A DNA stretch of 6,765 nt, taken from an uncultured Rhodoferax sp. Lineage in GTDB: Bacteria > Pseudomonadota > Gammaproteobacteria > Burkholderiales > Burkholderiaceae_C. Both the position numbers and the translations under genes were made by a program. Positions 1-6,602 of this stretch are shown here, piece after piece (positions within the stretch are counted from its first letter, which is position 1; each line of letters begins with the position of its first letter). The DNA is taken from the NCBI GenBank assembly GCA_936943465.1, contig CAKZJN010000010.1, positions 1 through 6,765 on the forward strand. The letters run 5' to 3'. The notes below the pieces were generated by a model. The model was not told the DNA's origin. It did no database searches and was given only the letters and a program-made list of their open reading frames with translations.

Positions 1-606
1 GGCTCCATGCGCCAGACGGCCCCGGTCGCCCCCGCCATCCACCTGGGTGCCGAGCGCCTGCTGGTGGTTGGTGCCGGTCGCATGAATGAACCCAAGGGTG
101 AGCTTCGTTTGCCCAACGGCAATGCCTACCCCAGCATCGCGCAGATCGCGGGCCACGCCCTGTCCAACATCTTTCTGGACGCGCTGGCAGTGGACGTGGA
201 GCGCGTGCGCCGCATCAACCACACCATTCGGCTGGTGCCCGAGGAGTTGCGCTCGCAAAGTGCGCTGCGCCCGATTGAGCTTCTGCTGATTGCCCCCAGC
301 CAGCGACTCGATGTGGTGGCCTCGCGCCATATCGGCGAACTGCCGCATGCCGTACGCACCATGCTCGGTGGCGTGGGCGTGTCGGCCGCCAAGGCCGACG
401 TCAAGGGCTCGGCGCTGGCCAGCTACCTGCTGTTTGAGGCCAGCTACACCCGCGAATTAATGGAACTGGGCTATGCCGACGCCCAGAAGCAGCGGGCAGA
501 AGTCTGTGCCTTTTTCGGCTGGGTCGACCCGCAAGCAGAAGCCGCAAGCGCTGGCTCTACCCAGCCCCGGGTCGAGCGACGACAGGACCCGTTGCGGGTG
601 AAGTAA
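1..606 (+). CDS. Patatin-like phospholipase, C-terminal part (5' truncated by window edge)
   Basis: The frame is open from base 1 and ends with TAA at 604-606. The Met at base 7 is internal, because the preceding codons Gly-Ser continue the typical family stretch (D)GSMRQ.APxxPAIHLGA. The catalytic Asp of the patatin DG[AGS] motif would therefore sit just before the window, and the GxSxG nucleophile further upstream is also missing. Visible family-like segments are AIHLGAERLLVVGAGR, YPSIAQIAGHALSNIFLDAL, a stretch ending LLLIAPSQRLD, SYLLFEASYTRELMELGYAD and EVCAFFGW. Members of this group are bacterial acyl-ester hydrolases thought to act on membrane phospholipids; the substrate here is unknown. 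The last 30 or so residues are polar and low in conservation. A 97-nt gap separates it from the signalling operon on the same strand, so it may be a separate transcription unit. Family assignment is from recalled conserved motifs, not a search. Confidence 0.85.
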   Translation, partial: GSMRQTAPVAPAIHLGAERLLVVGAGRMNEPKGELRLPNGNAYPSIAQIAGHALSNIFLDALAVDVERVRRINHTIRLVPEELRSQSALRPIELLLIAPSQRLDVVASRHIGELPHAVRTMLGGVGVSAAKADVKGSALASYLLFEASYTRELMELGYADAQKQRAEVCAFFGWVDPQAEAASAGSTQPRVERRQDPLRVK

Positions 607-610
607 TGCT

Positions 611-638
611 TTGATCTTGCGCAATGGCGGCCGATACT
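611..638 (+). promoter_or_regulatory. Weak sigma70-like promoter candidate upstream of the signalling operon
   Basis: TTGATC (611-616) and GATACT (633-638) each match 4 of 6 consensus positions and are separated by 16 bp. This is the best pair I can see in the only real gap ahead of the HD-GYP gene. An AATAAT at 650-655 is a better -10 box but has no acceptable -35 at 16-18 bp. It is a consensus match only, and GC-rich betaproteobacterial promoters are poorly predicted this way. Confidence 0.2.
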
Positions 639-662
639 ACGCGTGCTGAAATAATCCGTGCC

Positions 663-683
663 CTCTGCTGCGAAACGGCGGAG
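663..683 (+). promoter_or_regulatory. 5'-leader RNA hairpin ahead of the HD-GYP gene
   Basis: CTCTGCTG (663-670) pairs with CGGCGGAG (676-683) across a CGAAA loop. All 8 positions pair in the plus-strand RNA, two of them as G-U wobbles. The wobbles would be A-C mismatches in the minus-strand RNA, so the fold favours the sense transcript. The 3' arm contains GGAG (680-683), a Shine-Dalgarno-like sequence that the fold would hide. No U-tract follows, so it does not look like an intrinsic terminator of the upstream lipase gene. The pairing is seen directly; any regulatory role is inferred. Confidence 0.35.
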
Positions 684-692
684 CGCATGGTT

Positions 693-696
693 AAGG
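693..696 (+). promoter_or_regulatory. Shine-Dalgarno AAGG for the HD-GYP gene
   Basis: AAGG lies 7 nt upstream of ATG 704, a good spacing. The next in-frame Met (codon 8, base 725) has only an AAGG 14 nt upstream, so 704 is preferred. Confidence 0.5.
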
Positions 697-703
697 CTAC
701 AAC

Positions 704-1894
704 ATGAAGGCATTGACACAATCCATGGACGCCCCGACCACCGCAACGACCGTTCTGGTTGTCGATGACACCAAGGAAAACCTGGCGGTCATCGGGCAAT
801 TGCTGCGTCCTTACTACCATGTGCGGGTAGCCAACTCCGGGCAGCGCGCGCTGCAGGTTGCCGACTCTGCCCCCTACCCCGACCTGATCCTGCTCGACGT
901 GATGATGCCCGGCATGGATGGCTACCAGGTGCTGCAGGCCCTGCGCAACCAGGCACATACGCGCAACATTCCCGTGATTTTCGTGACCGCCATGGATGCC
1001 GACGAAGACGAGGAACGCGGCCTGTCGCTGGGCGCGGTGGACTACGTCACCAAACCCATCAAGCCGGGGCTTCTGCTGGCACGGGTGCGCGCCCATCTGG
1101 AACTCAAGGCCGCACGCGATGCACTGGCGCGTCAGAACGCTGAGTTGGACGCCGAGGTGCACCGGCGCATGGCCGAAAACGACCTCATCAAGGACTTCAG
1201 CCTGAACGCCCTGGCCACGTTGGCCGAAAAGCGCGACAACGAAACCGGCAACCATCTGCGCCGCACCCAGGCCTACATGGAGGCGCTGATGGCGCATTTG
1301 CAGACCCACCCGCGCTTTGCCCTCGCGCTGTCCGACCCGGCGGTGCGAGAGCGCATTGCCAAGGCCGCGCCGCTGCACGACATCGGCAAAGTGGGCATCC
1401 CCGACGCCATCCTGCTCAAGCCCGGCCGGCTTACGCCGCAAGAGTTTGAAGTCATGAAAACCCATGCCAGCATTGGTGCGCAGGCCATTGGCGATGCGAT
1501 CCGCAGCGTGCAGCAGGCCCAGACTCCGGATTGTGAACACGCCAGCCCGGCCGACGCAGCTCTCACGGCACAGTCACTGAGTTTTCTGGAAACCACCCGG
1601 CAGATTGCCGGCAGCCACCACGAAAAGTGGGACGGTAGCGGCTACCCCGAAGGCCTGGCGGGCGATGCCATTCCGCTGCCGGCGCGGCTGATGGCGCTGG
1701 CCGATGTGTATGACGCGCTGATGTCCAAGCGCCACTACAAGGCCGCCATGAATCTGCAGGAAACCGTAGACATCATCGGCAGAGGCCGCGGCACCCACTT
1801 CGACCCCGACATCGTCGATGCGTTCATGGCTTTGCAAGCCCAGTTTGCCGCGATATCAGGCCGCTTTGTCGACACCCCCCCATCGGAACACTAA
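704..1894 (+). CDS. REC-HD-GYP response regulator, predicted cyclic-di-GMP phosphodiesterase (RpfG-like)
   Basis: This 396-residue cytoplasmic protein has an N-terminal receiver domain (about 15-130): acidic pair D21/D22, phospho-acceptor D65 in LLDVMMPGMDG, switch residue T95, and K117 in the TKP motif. A charged helical linker (about 132-165) leads to an HD-GYP domain (about 166-385). The metal and catalytic motifs look intact: ETGNH (180-184), HDIGK (225-229), KxTHAxIGA (252-259), HHEKWDGSGYPEGL (305-318, including the GYP signature) and ALADVYDAL (331-339). The family hydrolyses c-di-GMP to pGpG or GMP, with activity set by phosphorylation of the receiver. About 25 residues between the HD core and HHE (roughly 274-298, Ala/Ser/Gln-rich) look a little longer than a minimal domain. 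It leads the operon with the phosphatase (3-nt gap) and the hybrid kinase, its probable phosphodonor. Named rpfG homologues exist, but orthology is not established, so no symbol is given. Confidence 0.95.
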   Translation: MKALTQSMDAPTTATTVLVVDDTKENLAVIGQLLRPYYHVRVANSGQRALQVADSAPYPDLILLDVMMPGMDGYQVLQALRNQAHTRNIPVIFVTAMDADEDEERGLSLGAVDYVTKPIKPGLLLARVRAHLELKAARDALARQNAELDAEVHRRMAENDLIKDFSLNALATLAEKRDNETGNHLRRTQAYMEALMAHLQTHPRFALALSDPAVRERIAKAAPLHDIGKVGIPDAILLKPGRLTPQEFEVMKTHASIGAQAIGDAIRSVQQAQTPDCEHASPADAALTAQSLSFLETTRQIAGSHHEKWDGSGYPEGLAGDAIPLPARLMALADVYDALMSKRHYKAAMNLQETVDIIGRGRGTHFDPDIVDAFMALQAQFAAISGRFVDTPPSEH

Positions 1895-1897
1895 ACC

Positions 1898-2560
1898 ATG
1901 CCCTCTCACGCCCTGCCCCGTCTTCTCCTTGCTACCGCCCTGGTTTGTGGTGCCCTGGCGCCCTTGAGCGCAGCGCACGCCCAGACCGCGGAAGCCATCT
2001 TTGTTGAAAAAATGGTGACGCCCGAGTTGCTAGCCGATGTGCGCAAGGGCGGCTATGTGCTCTACATGCGCCATGGCACCACCGACAACAGCCGGGCTGA
2101 CCGGGCACCGTCGGTGGACCTGAACGACTGCAACACCCAGCGCGTGCTGAACGACGATGGCCGCAAGCTCGCCGTCGCGATTGGTCAGTCGTTTACCAAG
2201 GCCAAAATTCCGGTCGGGGAGGTTTTTCATAGCCCGCTGTGCCGCGCCCGCGAAAGTGCGGAACTGGCCTTTCCCGCTTTGCGCGCCAAGCTCCAACCCG
2301 AGCTGAACCTGGCCTACACCGCCAACCTCACCGCAGAAGAGAAAAAACCAGTGCTGGCCGCCACGCGCAAACTGGTGTCTGCGCCCGTAGCGGCAGGCAC
2401 CAACCGGGTGCTGGTAGCGCACGCCCCCAACATGGCCGATTTGATGGGCTATTTCGTCAAACCCGAGGGCACGGTGGTGGTGCTGCGCCCCTTGGGCGGC
2501 GACAAATTCGACTACCTGGGCAGCATTCCACCCACGCTCTGGACGAGCCTGCTCAAATGA
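1898..2560 (+). CDS. Secreted histidine phosphatase superfamily protein (periplasmic)
   Basis: This 220-residue protein has a clear Sec signal peptide: a basic N-terminus, a Leu/Ala-rich core and AHA before Gln29, the likely signal peptidase I site. The one Cys in the core (C17) does not sit in a lipobox, so it is not a lipoprotein. The mature part has the superfamily signature RHG (R58-H59-G60, H59 the expected phospho-acceptor), the SPLCRARESA segment (112-121) with a second conserved Arg, and a second catalytic-type His at H175 in VAHAPN. C78 (LNDC) and C115 (SPLC) could form a disulfide in the periplasm; similar Cys positions recur in relatives I recall. The reaction is phospho-ester or phospho-anhydride hydrolysis through phosphohistidine, and the substrate cannot be read from sequence. 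ATG 1898 starts 3 nt after the HD-GYP stop with only a weak GGA at 1885-1887, suggesting translational coupling. The stop overlaps the kinase start. Its place between a regulator and its probable kinase is the odd point. Confidence 0.88.
   Translation: MPSHALPRLLLATALVCGALAPLSAAHAQTAEAIFVEKMVTPELLADVRKGGYVLYMRHGTTDNSRADRAPSVDLNDCNTQRVLNDDGRKLAVAIGQSFTKAKIPVGEVFHSPLCRARESAELAFPALRAKLQPELNLAYTANLTAEEKKPVLAATRKLVSAPVAAGTNRVLVAHAPNMADLMGYFVKPEGTVVVLRPLGGDKFDYLGSIPPTLWTSLLK
2541..2547 (+). promoter_or_regulatory. Shine-Dalgarno-like GGACGAG that supports the kinase start at 2557
   Basis: A purine-rich GGACGAG inside the end of the phosphatase gene sits 9 nt before ATG 2557. Two adjacent in-frame ATGs (2557 and 2560) follow; the first overlaps the phosphatase stop as ATGA. 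Either could be used, changing the product by one Met. Confidence 0.45.
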
Positions 2561-5500
2561 TGCATGTGACCCGCAGCAAACTGCGGCGCATCCGCTTTCT
2601 GCTGTACTTGTTTGTGCCGGTGGCACTGGCCTTTACCTGCGGCACGATTTTTGATCATTGGGCGCAATCCATGCTGCGCCAGGCGCAGGAGACGATGTCG
2701 GCCGAGGTGGACGCAGACGCGCGCTCTGCCGCCGAGGCGGCGGATATCAGCCGCAGCCTGTTGCTGATCCAGCAGCGGGTCAGCATGGTGCTCAGCGAAG
2801 CCAAAAAAGGCAAGATTGATGAGGGCCAAGCCTACCGCCTGCACACCCAGATCGTGGAGCAGGTCGCCACGTTGCGCACACGCATTACCCAACTGGACAG
2901 TGCCCAGGAAAACGCGCCCATTCGGGCCAAACTGAAGACCGCCATCGGCGCGTTTGGGCAGTTTCAGGAGTTCGTGCTGATGAGCACCGACATCATTTCC
3001 ATCGACCCCAAACGTGCGTCGGAACACCTGACAGAAGCCGGCCAGCACTACTCGGACTTTGCCCTGCTGTTGTCCGATGTCACCGGCATTTACATGCGGC
3101 ACGCGCTCAAGCACAGCGAAAAGTCGCGCGCGGATCTGGCACGCACCGCACAGCAACTCAGCGCATTTAGCACCCTGGCCACCTTGGCGCTGATTGGGCT
3201 GTGGCTCATGGTTGCCATGAGTTTGGCGCGCCGGCTCGACCTGCTGCAAAACAGCCTGCAGGAGCTCAGCCAGGGGAAAGGCGAATCGGCAAACGAACAG
3301 GCCTTTGGCGCCATCACAGCGATGGCCAGGCGCAGTGGCACTTTGATTGGGGACATGGCCAGCGCCGTGCTGGCGTTCCGCCGCGCCCATGAGGAACGGC
3401 AGCTCGCGCAAGACACCTTGCGGGAGCGGGAAGAACTCTATTCCACGATCGTGAACCAGGCCCCCATCGGCATCGTGGTGGTCGATCTGGAAACCTTGCA
3501 CTTCACCAGTTTCAACCGGGCAACCCATGAACCGCTTGGTTATAGCGCCGAGGAATTCAGCCAACTCACCGTGTACGACATCCAGGCCAATGACAACCGG
3601 GAGGAAGTGGACCAGCGCATACGAACAATCATTGCCCAGGGTGGCATCGAGTTCGAAAACCAGCGGCGCACCAAGTCGGGGGAGCTGCGCGACTATTGGA
3701 TCTCCATGCGCCCCATGGCGTTGCGCACCGGCACCTTTATGACCGGCATCTGGGTGGACATCACCGAGCGCAAACGCAACGAACGCGAGCTTGCCCGTTA
3801 CCGAGACGAACTGGAAACCATGGTGGCCAGCCGTACGGCCGAGTTGGAGCTGACCAGCCACGCGCTGGAGCTGCAAACCGAGGAATTGCAGGTCACCAAC
3901 AAAGCGCTGCGGGGCGCCAAAGAAGCTGCCGAAGAAGCCAACCGGGCCAAGAGCTCATTTCTGGCCAACATGAGCCACGAGATTCGCACGCCGATGAACG
4001 CCATCATCGGCCTGACGCACCTGATCCGCCGCGACACGACCAGCCAGCGCCAGCGGCAGCAGCTCGACAAAATTTCGGGCGCGGCCATGCATCTGCTGGC
4101 GGTGATCAACGACATCCTGGATTTTTCCAAGATCGAGGCCGGCAAGATGACGCTGGACCCGACCGACTTTGAACTGGAACGCGTCGTCGCCAATGTCTTT
4201 ACCCTCACCAACGAAAAGGCTGAAGAAAAAGGGCTGGAAGTGGTGGCCGACATTCGCAATGTGCCGGAGATGCTGTTTGGCGATGGCGTGCGCCTGGGCC
4301 AGATATTGCTCAACTTTGTGGGCAATGCCATCAAGTTCACGCAGCAAGGCAGTGTGGTGCTGCATGGCGAGGTTTTGCGAACCGCAGGGGACGTGGCCCA
4401 CGTGCGCTTTGAGGTGCGCGACACCGGCATTGGCCTGACGGACGAGCAGCAGGCGCGCCTGTTTGCGGCCTTCCACCAGGCCGATGTGTCCACCACCCGC
4501 ACCTATGGCGGAACGGGTCTGGGACTGGCCATTTCACGCCGACTGGCCGATCTGATGGGTGGGCGTGTGGGGGTGACCAGCGCAGTGGGCAAGGGCAGCA
4601 CCTTCTGGTTTGAAGCGCCCTTTGGCGTGCCCCGTGAGGCCGCGCCACGCAGCGCCGGTGCCCTGCCGCCGCGTACGCGGGTGCTGGTGATTGACGACAT
4701 GGAAGAAGCCCGCGAGCCGTTGGTGGACATGCTCACCAGCCTGGGCGCACGGGCCGATGCGGTCTCCAACGGCTCGATGGCGTTGGAGCGCATCAGCGAA
4801 GCCGATGCCACGGGCGACCCCTACCTGATGGTGTTTACCGACTGGCAGATGCCAGGCCTGAATGGCACCCAGACCTGGCAGCGCATGCGCCAATTGCCGC
4901 TGCGGCTAATCCCCGTGTGTGTGCTGGTGAGTGGCAGCAGCGGTTGCCCGGTGGAAGATTTGGAGAGCAATCACTTTGCGGATTTCATCGCCAAACCGGT
5001 CATGCCCGCGCGCCTGGCCGAATGCATAGCCAAGACCTGGGGTCTCGCGCAGGTGGCGGGCGAGCGTGGCTCGGTGAGTGCGGCGGTGCCGCACTTCAAC
5101 CCCGGCAAGCGCATCCTGCTGGTGGAGGACAACGCGCTGAACCAGGAGGTCGCCATCGAGTTGCTGGCCTCCATGGGGTTTGAAGTGGACCTGGCCGAGG
5201 ACGGGGTGTATGCCGTGCAAAAGGCTTCGCAACAGGGCTACGACATGATCCTGATGGACATGCAGATGCCGCGCATGGACGGCCTGGAGGCCACTCGCCA
5301 AATCCGCCAACTGGCAACGCACGCAAACACACCGATTGTGGCCATGACGGCCAATGCCTTTGCCGAAGACCGGGCGGCTGCGGTAGCGGCTGGCATGAAC
5401 GACCACTTGGCCAAGCCGGTCGACCCCAATTTGCTGGCCCATGTGCTGGCCGTCTGGATGCCCGATGCCGTGAGCCACCTGCAAAGCCCGGCGTCCGCCG

Positions 5501-6135
5501 CCAAGGCGACTTTGCAGGCTGCGGTGGAAGACGAACAGGTGGCGCTGATGGAAAGCCTGAGCGCGGTGCACGGCTTAACCCTTACCCTGGGGCTACGCAG
5601 CTTCCGGGGCAATGCCCAGCACCTGGCCAAGCTGCTGCAGCGCTTTGCCACGGAACACAGCCAGGACACCACGTTGGTTCGCAAGCATTTGGATGCCGGA
5701 GACACCGAGACCGCCCAGCGTGCACTGCATACGCTCAAGGGTCTGGCCGGTACCGCTGGGCTGATCGAACTGCAAACCCTGGCCACTGAGGCCGAACAAC
5801 GTGTGCGCCATGGCGACCCGCGCCCACAAGTGGAGGAGGCTCTGCAAGCCATGGAACCGGTCATGGACGCCATTGCGCAATCGCTGTCGCAGTTGTTTCC
5901 GCAGCCCTTGCAGTCGCCTGGCATGGGCCGCGAGGCCTTGCTGAAACAACTGGAGGGGTTACGTGCCCTGTTGGCCGCTGATGACCTGGATGCGGCAGAG
6001 GCCTTCGCCGCGTTGCGCGATGCGATGGCGCTGCACTTTCCTGGCCAGTACCGGGCACTGGGGCGGGCCATTGATGACTTTGCGCTGGACGAGGCCCTGC
6101 AACTGCTGGATGCGTTAATGGCAGTGGCAGACTAG
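2557..6135 (+). CDS. Membrane hybrid histidine kinase: helical periplasmic sensor, HAMP-like, PAS, HisKA, HATPase, REC, REC, HPt
   Basis: 1192 residues from ATG 2557. The frame is open back to 2239, but that part lies inside the phosphatase gene and reads as junk, while a basic N-terminus and TM1 follow directly after 2557. TM1 is about 14-32; a helical, Cys-free periplasmic region of about 170 residues (four-helix-bundle-like) follows; TM2 is about 203-223. A degenerate HAMP (about 224-278, ending IGDMASAVLAFRR) leads to a PAS domain (about 289-405, closing DITERKR) and a coiled coil (about 405-460). HisKA carries H474 in SHEIRTP. HATPase shows the N box (N590), G1 DTGIGL (from D622) and G2 GGTGLGLA (651-658). 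REC1 has D713/D714, acceptor D762, S792 and K813; REC2 has E857/D858, acceptor D901, T931 and K953. HPt carries H1058 in HTLKGLAGTAG. A helical tail (about 1120-1192) ends the protein. All phosphorelay residues are present, so a His474-Asp-His1058 relay is expected, with the operon's HD-GYP regulator as likely target. The architecture resembles RpfC/BarA-type kinases but with a different input region. Confidence 0.93.
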   Translation: MMHVTRSKLRRIRFLLYLFVPVALAFTCGTIFDHWAQSMLRQAQETMSAEVDADARSAAEAADISRSLLLIQQRVSMVLSEAKKGKIDEGQAYRLHTQIVEQVATLRTRITQLDSAQENAPIRAKLKTAIGAFGQFQEFVLMSTDIISIDPKRASEHLTEAGQHYSDFALLLSDVTGIYMRHALKHSEKSRADLARTAQQLSAFSTLATLALIGLWLMVAMSLARRLDLLQNSLQELSQGKGESANEQAFGAITAMARRSGTLIGDMASAVLAFRRAHEERQLAQDTLREREELYSTIVNQAPIGIVVVDLETLHFTSFNRATHEPLGYSAEEFSQLTVYDIQANDNREEVDQRIRTIIAQGGIEFENQRRTKSGELRDYWISMRPMALRTGTFMTGIWVDITERKRNERELARYRDELETMVASRTAELELTSHALELQTEELQVTNKALRGAKEAAEEANRAKSSFLANMSHEIRTPMNAIIGLTHLIRRDTTSQRQRQQLDKISGAAMHLLAVINDILDFSKIEAGKMTLDPTDFELERVVANVFTLTNEKAEEKGLEVVADIRNVPEMLFGDGVRLGQILLNFVGNAIKFTQQGSVVLHGEVLRTAGDVAHVRFEVRDTGIGLTDEQQARLFAAFHQADVSTTRTYGGTGLGLAISRRLADLMGGRVGVTSAVGKGSTFWFEAPFGVPREAAPRSAGALPPRTRVLVIDDMEEAREPLVDMLTSLGARADAVSNGSMALERISEADATGDPYLMVFTDWQMPGLNGTQTWQRMRQLPLRLIPVCVLVSGSSGCPVEDLESNHFADFIAKPVMPARLAECIAKTWGLAQVAGERGSVSAAVPHFNPGKRILLVEDNALNQEVAIELLASMGFEVDLAEDGVYAVQKASQQGYDMILMDMQMPRMDGLEATRQIRQLATHANTPIVAMTANAFAEDRAAAVAAGMNDHLAKPVDPNLLAHVLAVWMPDAVSHLQSPASAAKATLQAAVEDEQVALMESLSAVHGLTLTLGLRSFRGNAQHLAKLLQRFATEHSQDTTLVRKHLDAGDTETAQRALHTLKGLAGTAGLIELQTLATEAEQRVRHGDPRPQVEEALQAMEPVMDAIAQSLSQLFPQPLQSPGMGREALLKQLEGLRALLAADDLDAAEAFAALRDAMALHFPGQYRALGRAIDDFALDEALQLLDALMAVAD

Positions 6136-6172
6136 GCGACAGGGCGGCAGAGCGTTGGGGGGCGGGGGAGGG
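6136..6172 (+). other. G-rich stretch after the kinase stop; no terminator seen
   Basis: Immediately after the kinase TAG there is no convincing stem followed by a U-tract. Bases 6157-6172 carry three G runs (6, 5 and 3) broken by single C and A. That is short of a canonical four-run three-tier quadruplex unless the first run is split. On the minus strand the same bases are C-rich and could encode Pro-Ser-Pro-Ala-Pro at the end of the Gly-rich reading frame. Confidence 0.3.
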
Positions 6173-6601
6173 ATCGCCGCGATAGGTGTTTTGGTAGCCG
6201 CCCCGTTCGCCGCCGGGATAGGCGCCGCGCCAGCCTTGCTGGACGTAGCCCTGATGGCCGTGACCCTGATAGCCATAGGCCGGGGCGTGGGGGAAGTGGC
6301 GGCCTTCGCGGTCATAGCGGCGGCCTTCGCGGTCCCAGTAATAGCCATCGCGCCATGCCCAGCCGGGGCGATAATAGCCGCCGACATAGGGGCCTTCATT
6401 ATAGCGGCGGCTGTCATTCTTGGCCGAAACGATGATGGCGCCAAGGGCCAAACCAATGATGCCCGCCGCAATCGCCGTGCCGGTGGCATCGCCATTGCCA
6501 TGCCCGCGACCGCCGCCGCGATAGCCATCGGCCAGCGCCGGGGTGGCGGTGAGGCCGGTGACGAGGGTGGCGGCCAGAGCTGCCGAAAGGGTCGTCTTCT
6601 T
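6137..6601 (-). pseudogene. Gly/Tyr/Arg-rich exported protein lacking a start codon (remnant or assembly-joined)
   Basis: On the minus strand, from 6601 downward, the frame begins KKTTLSAALAAT and continues as a textbook Sec signal peptide ending in PALA before Asp (24 residues counted from the first Lys). After this come a GYRGGGRGHGNG segment, a hydrophobic Ala/Gly/Ile helix (AIAAGIIGLALGAIIV) and a Gly/Tyr/Arg/His-rich tail with two 7-residue repeats (DREGRRY, DREGRHF). No family is recognised; small exported proteins of this style are common in alphaproteobacteria, which is only an impression. The codon where Met is expected is TGG (6604-6602). An in-frame TGA lies at 6616-6614 with no ATG, GTG or TTG between, and the first in-frame ATG (6451) falls after the signal peptide. 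Downstream the frame does not stop after the recognisable protein but runs antisense through the kinase gene to a stop at 5863-5861. The lower boundary given is therefore arbitrary. Both ends appear lost, or one indel separates it from ATG 6618. Confidence 0.5.
6293..6334 (-). repeat. Two 21-bp tandem units inside the Gly-rich gene
   Basis: GCGGCCTTCGCGGTC occurs exactly at 6299-6313 and again at 6320-6334, a period of 21 bp. On the minus strand the units encode DREGRRY and DREGRHF. This in-frame periodicity supports the minus frame as the real coding frame here. Confidence 0.7.
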
Positions 6602-6602
6602 C

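Noticed and set aside
587..599. ACCCG-TTG-CGGGT hairpin at the end of the lipase gene
   Set aside because: It is only 5 bp, lies inside the coding sequence and has no U-tract after it, so it is not supported as a terminator.
557..1540. 327-codon minus-strand open frame opposite the HD-GYP gene
   Set aside because: It is an antisense shadow of a strong, motif-complete gene in high-GC DNA; its composition (Gly/His/Gln/Val-rich) matches no family.
2239..2556. In-frame N-terminal extension of the kinase frame upstream to 2239
   Set aside because: It lies entirely within the phosphatase gene in another frame, reads as Arg/Gly/His-rich junk, and the real N-terminus with basic residues and TM1 begins at 2557.
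2512..3876. 454-codon minus-strand open frame opposite the kinase sensor and PAS region
   Set aside because: It is an antisense shadow: no motifs, signal or domain pattern, and the sense strand encodes recognisable TM and PAS segments.
5238..6071. 277-codon minus-strand open frame opposite REC2 and HPt
   Set aside because: It is Ser/Ala/Arg-rich shadow sequence; the sense frame has intact REC2 and HPt residues.
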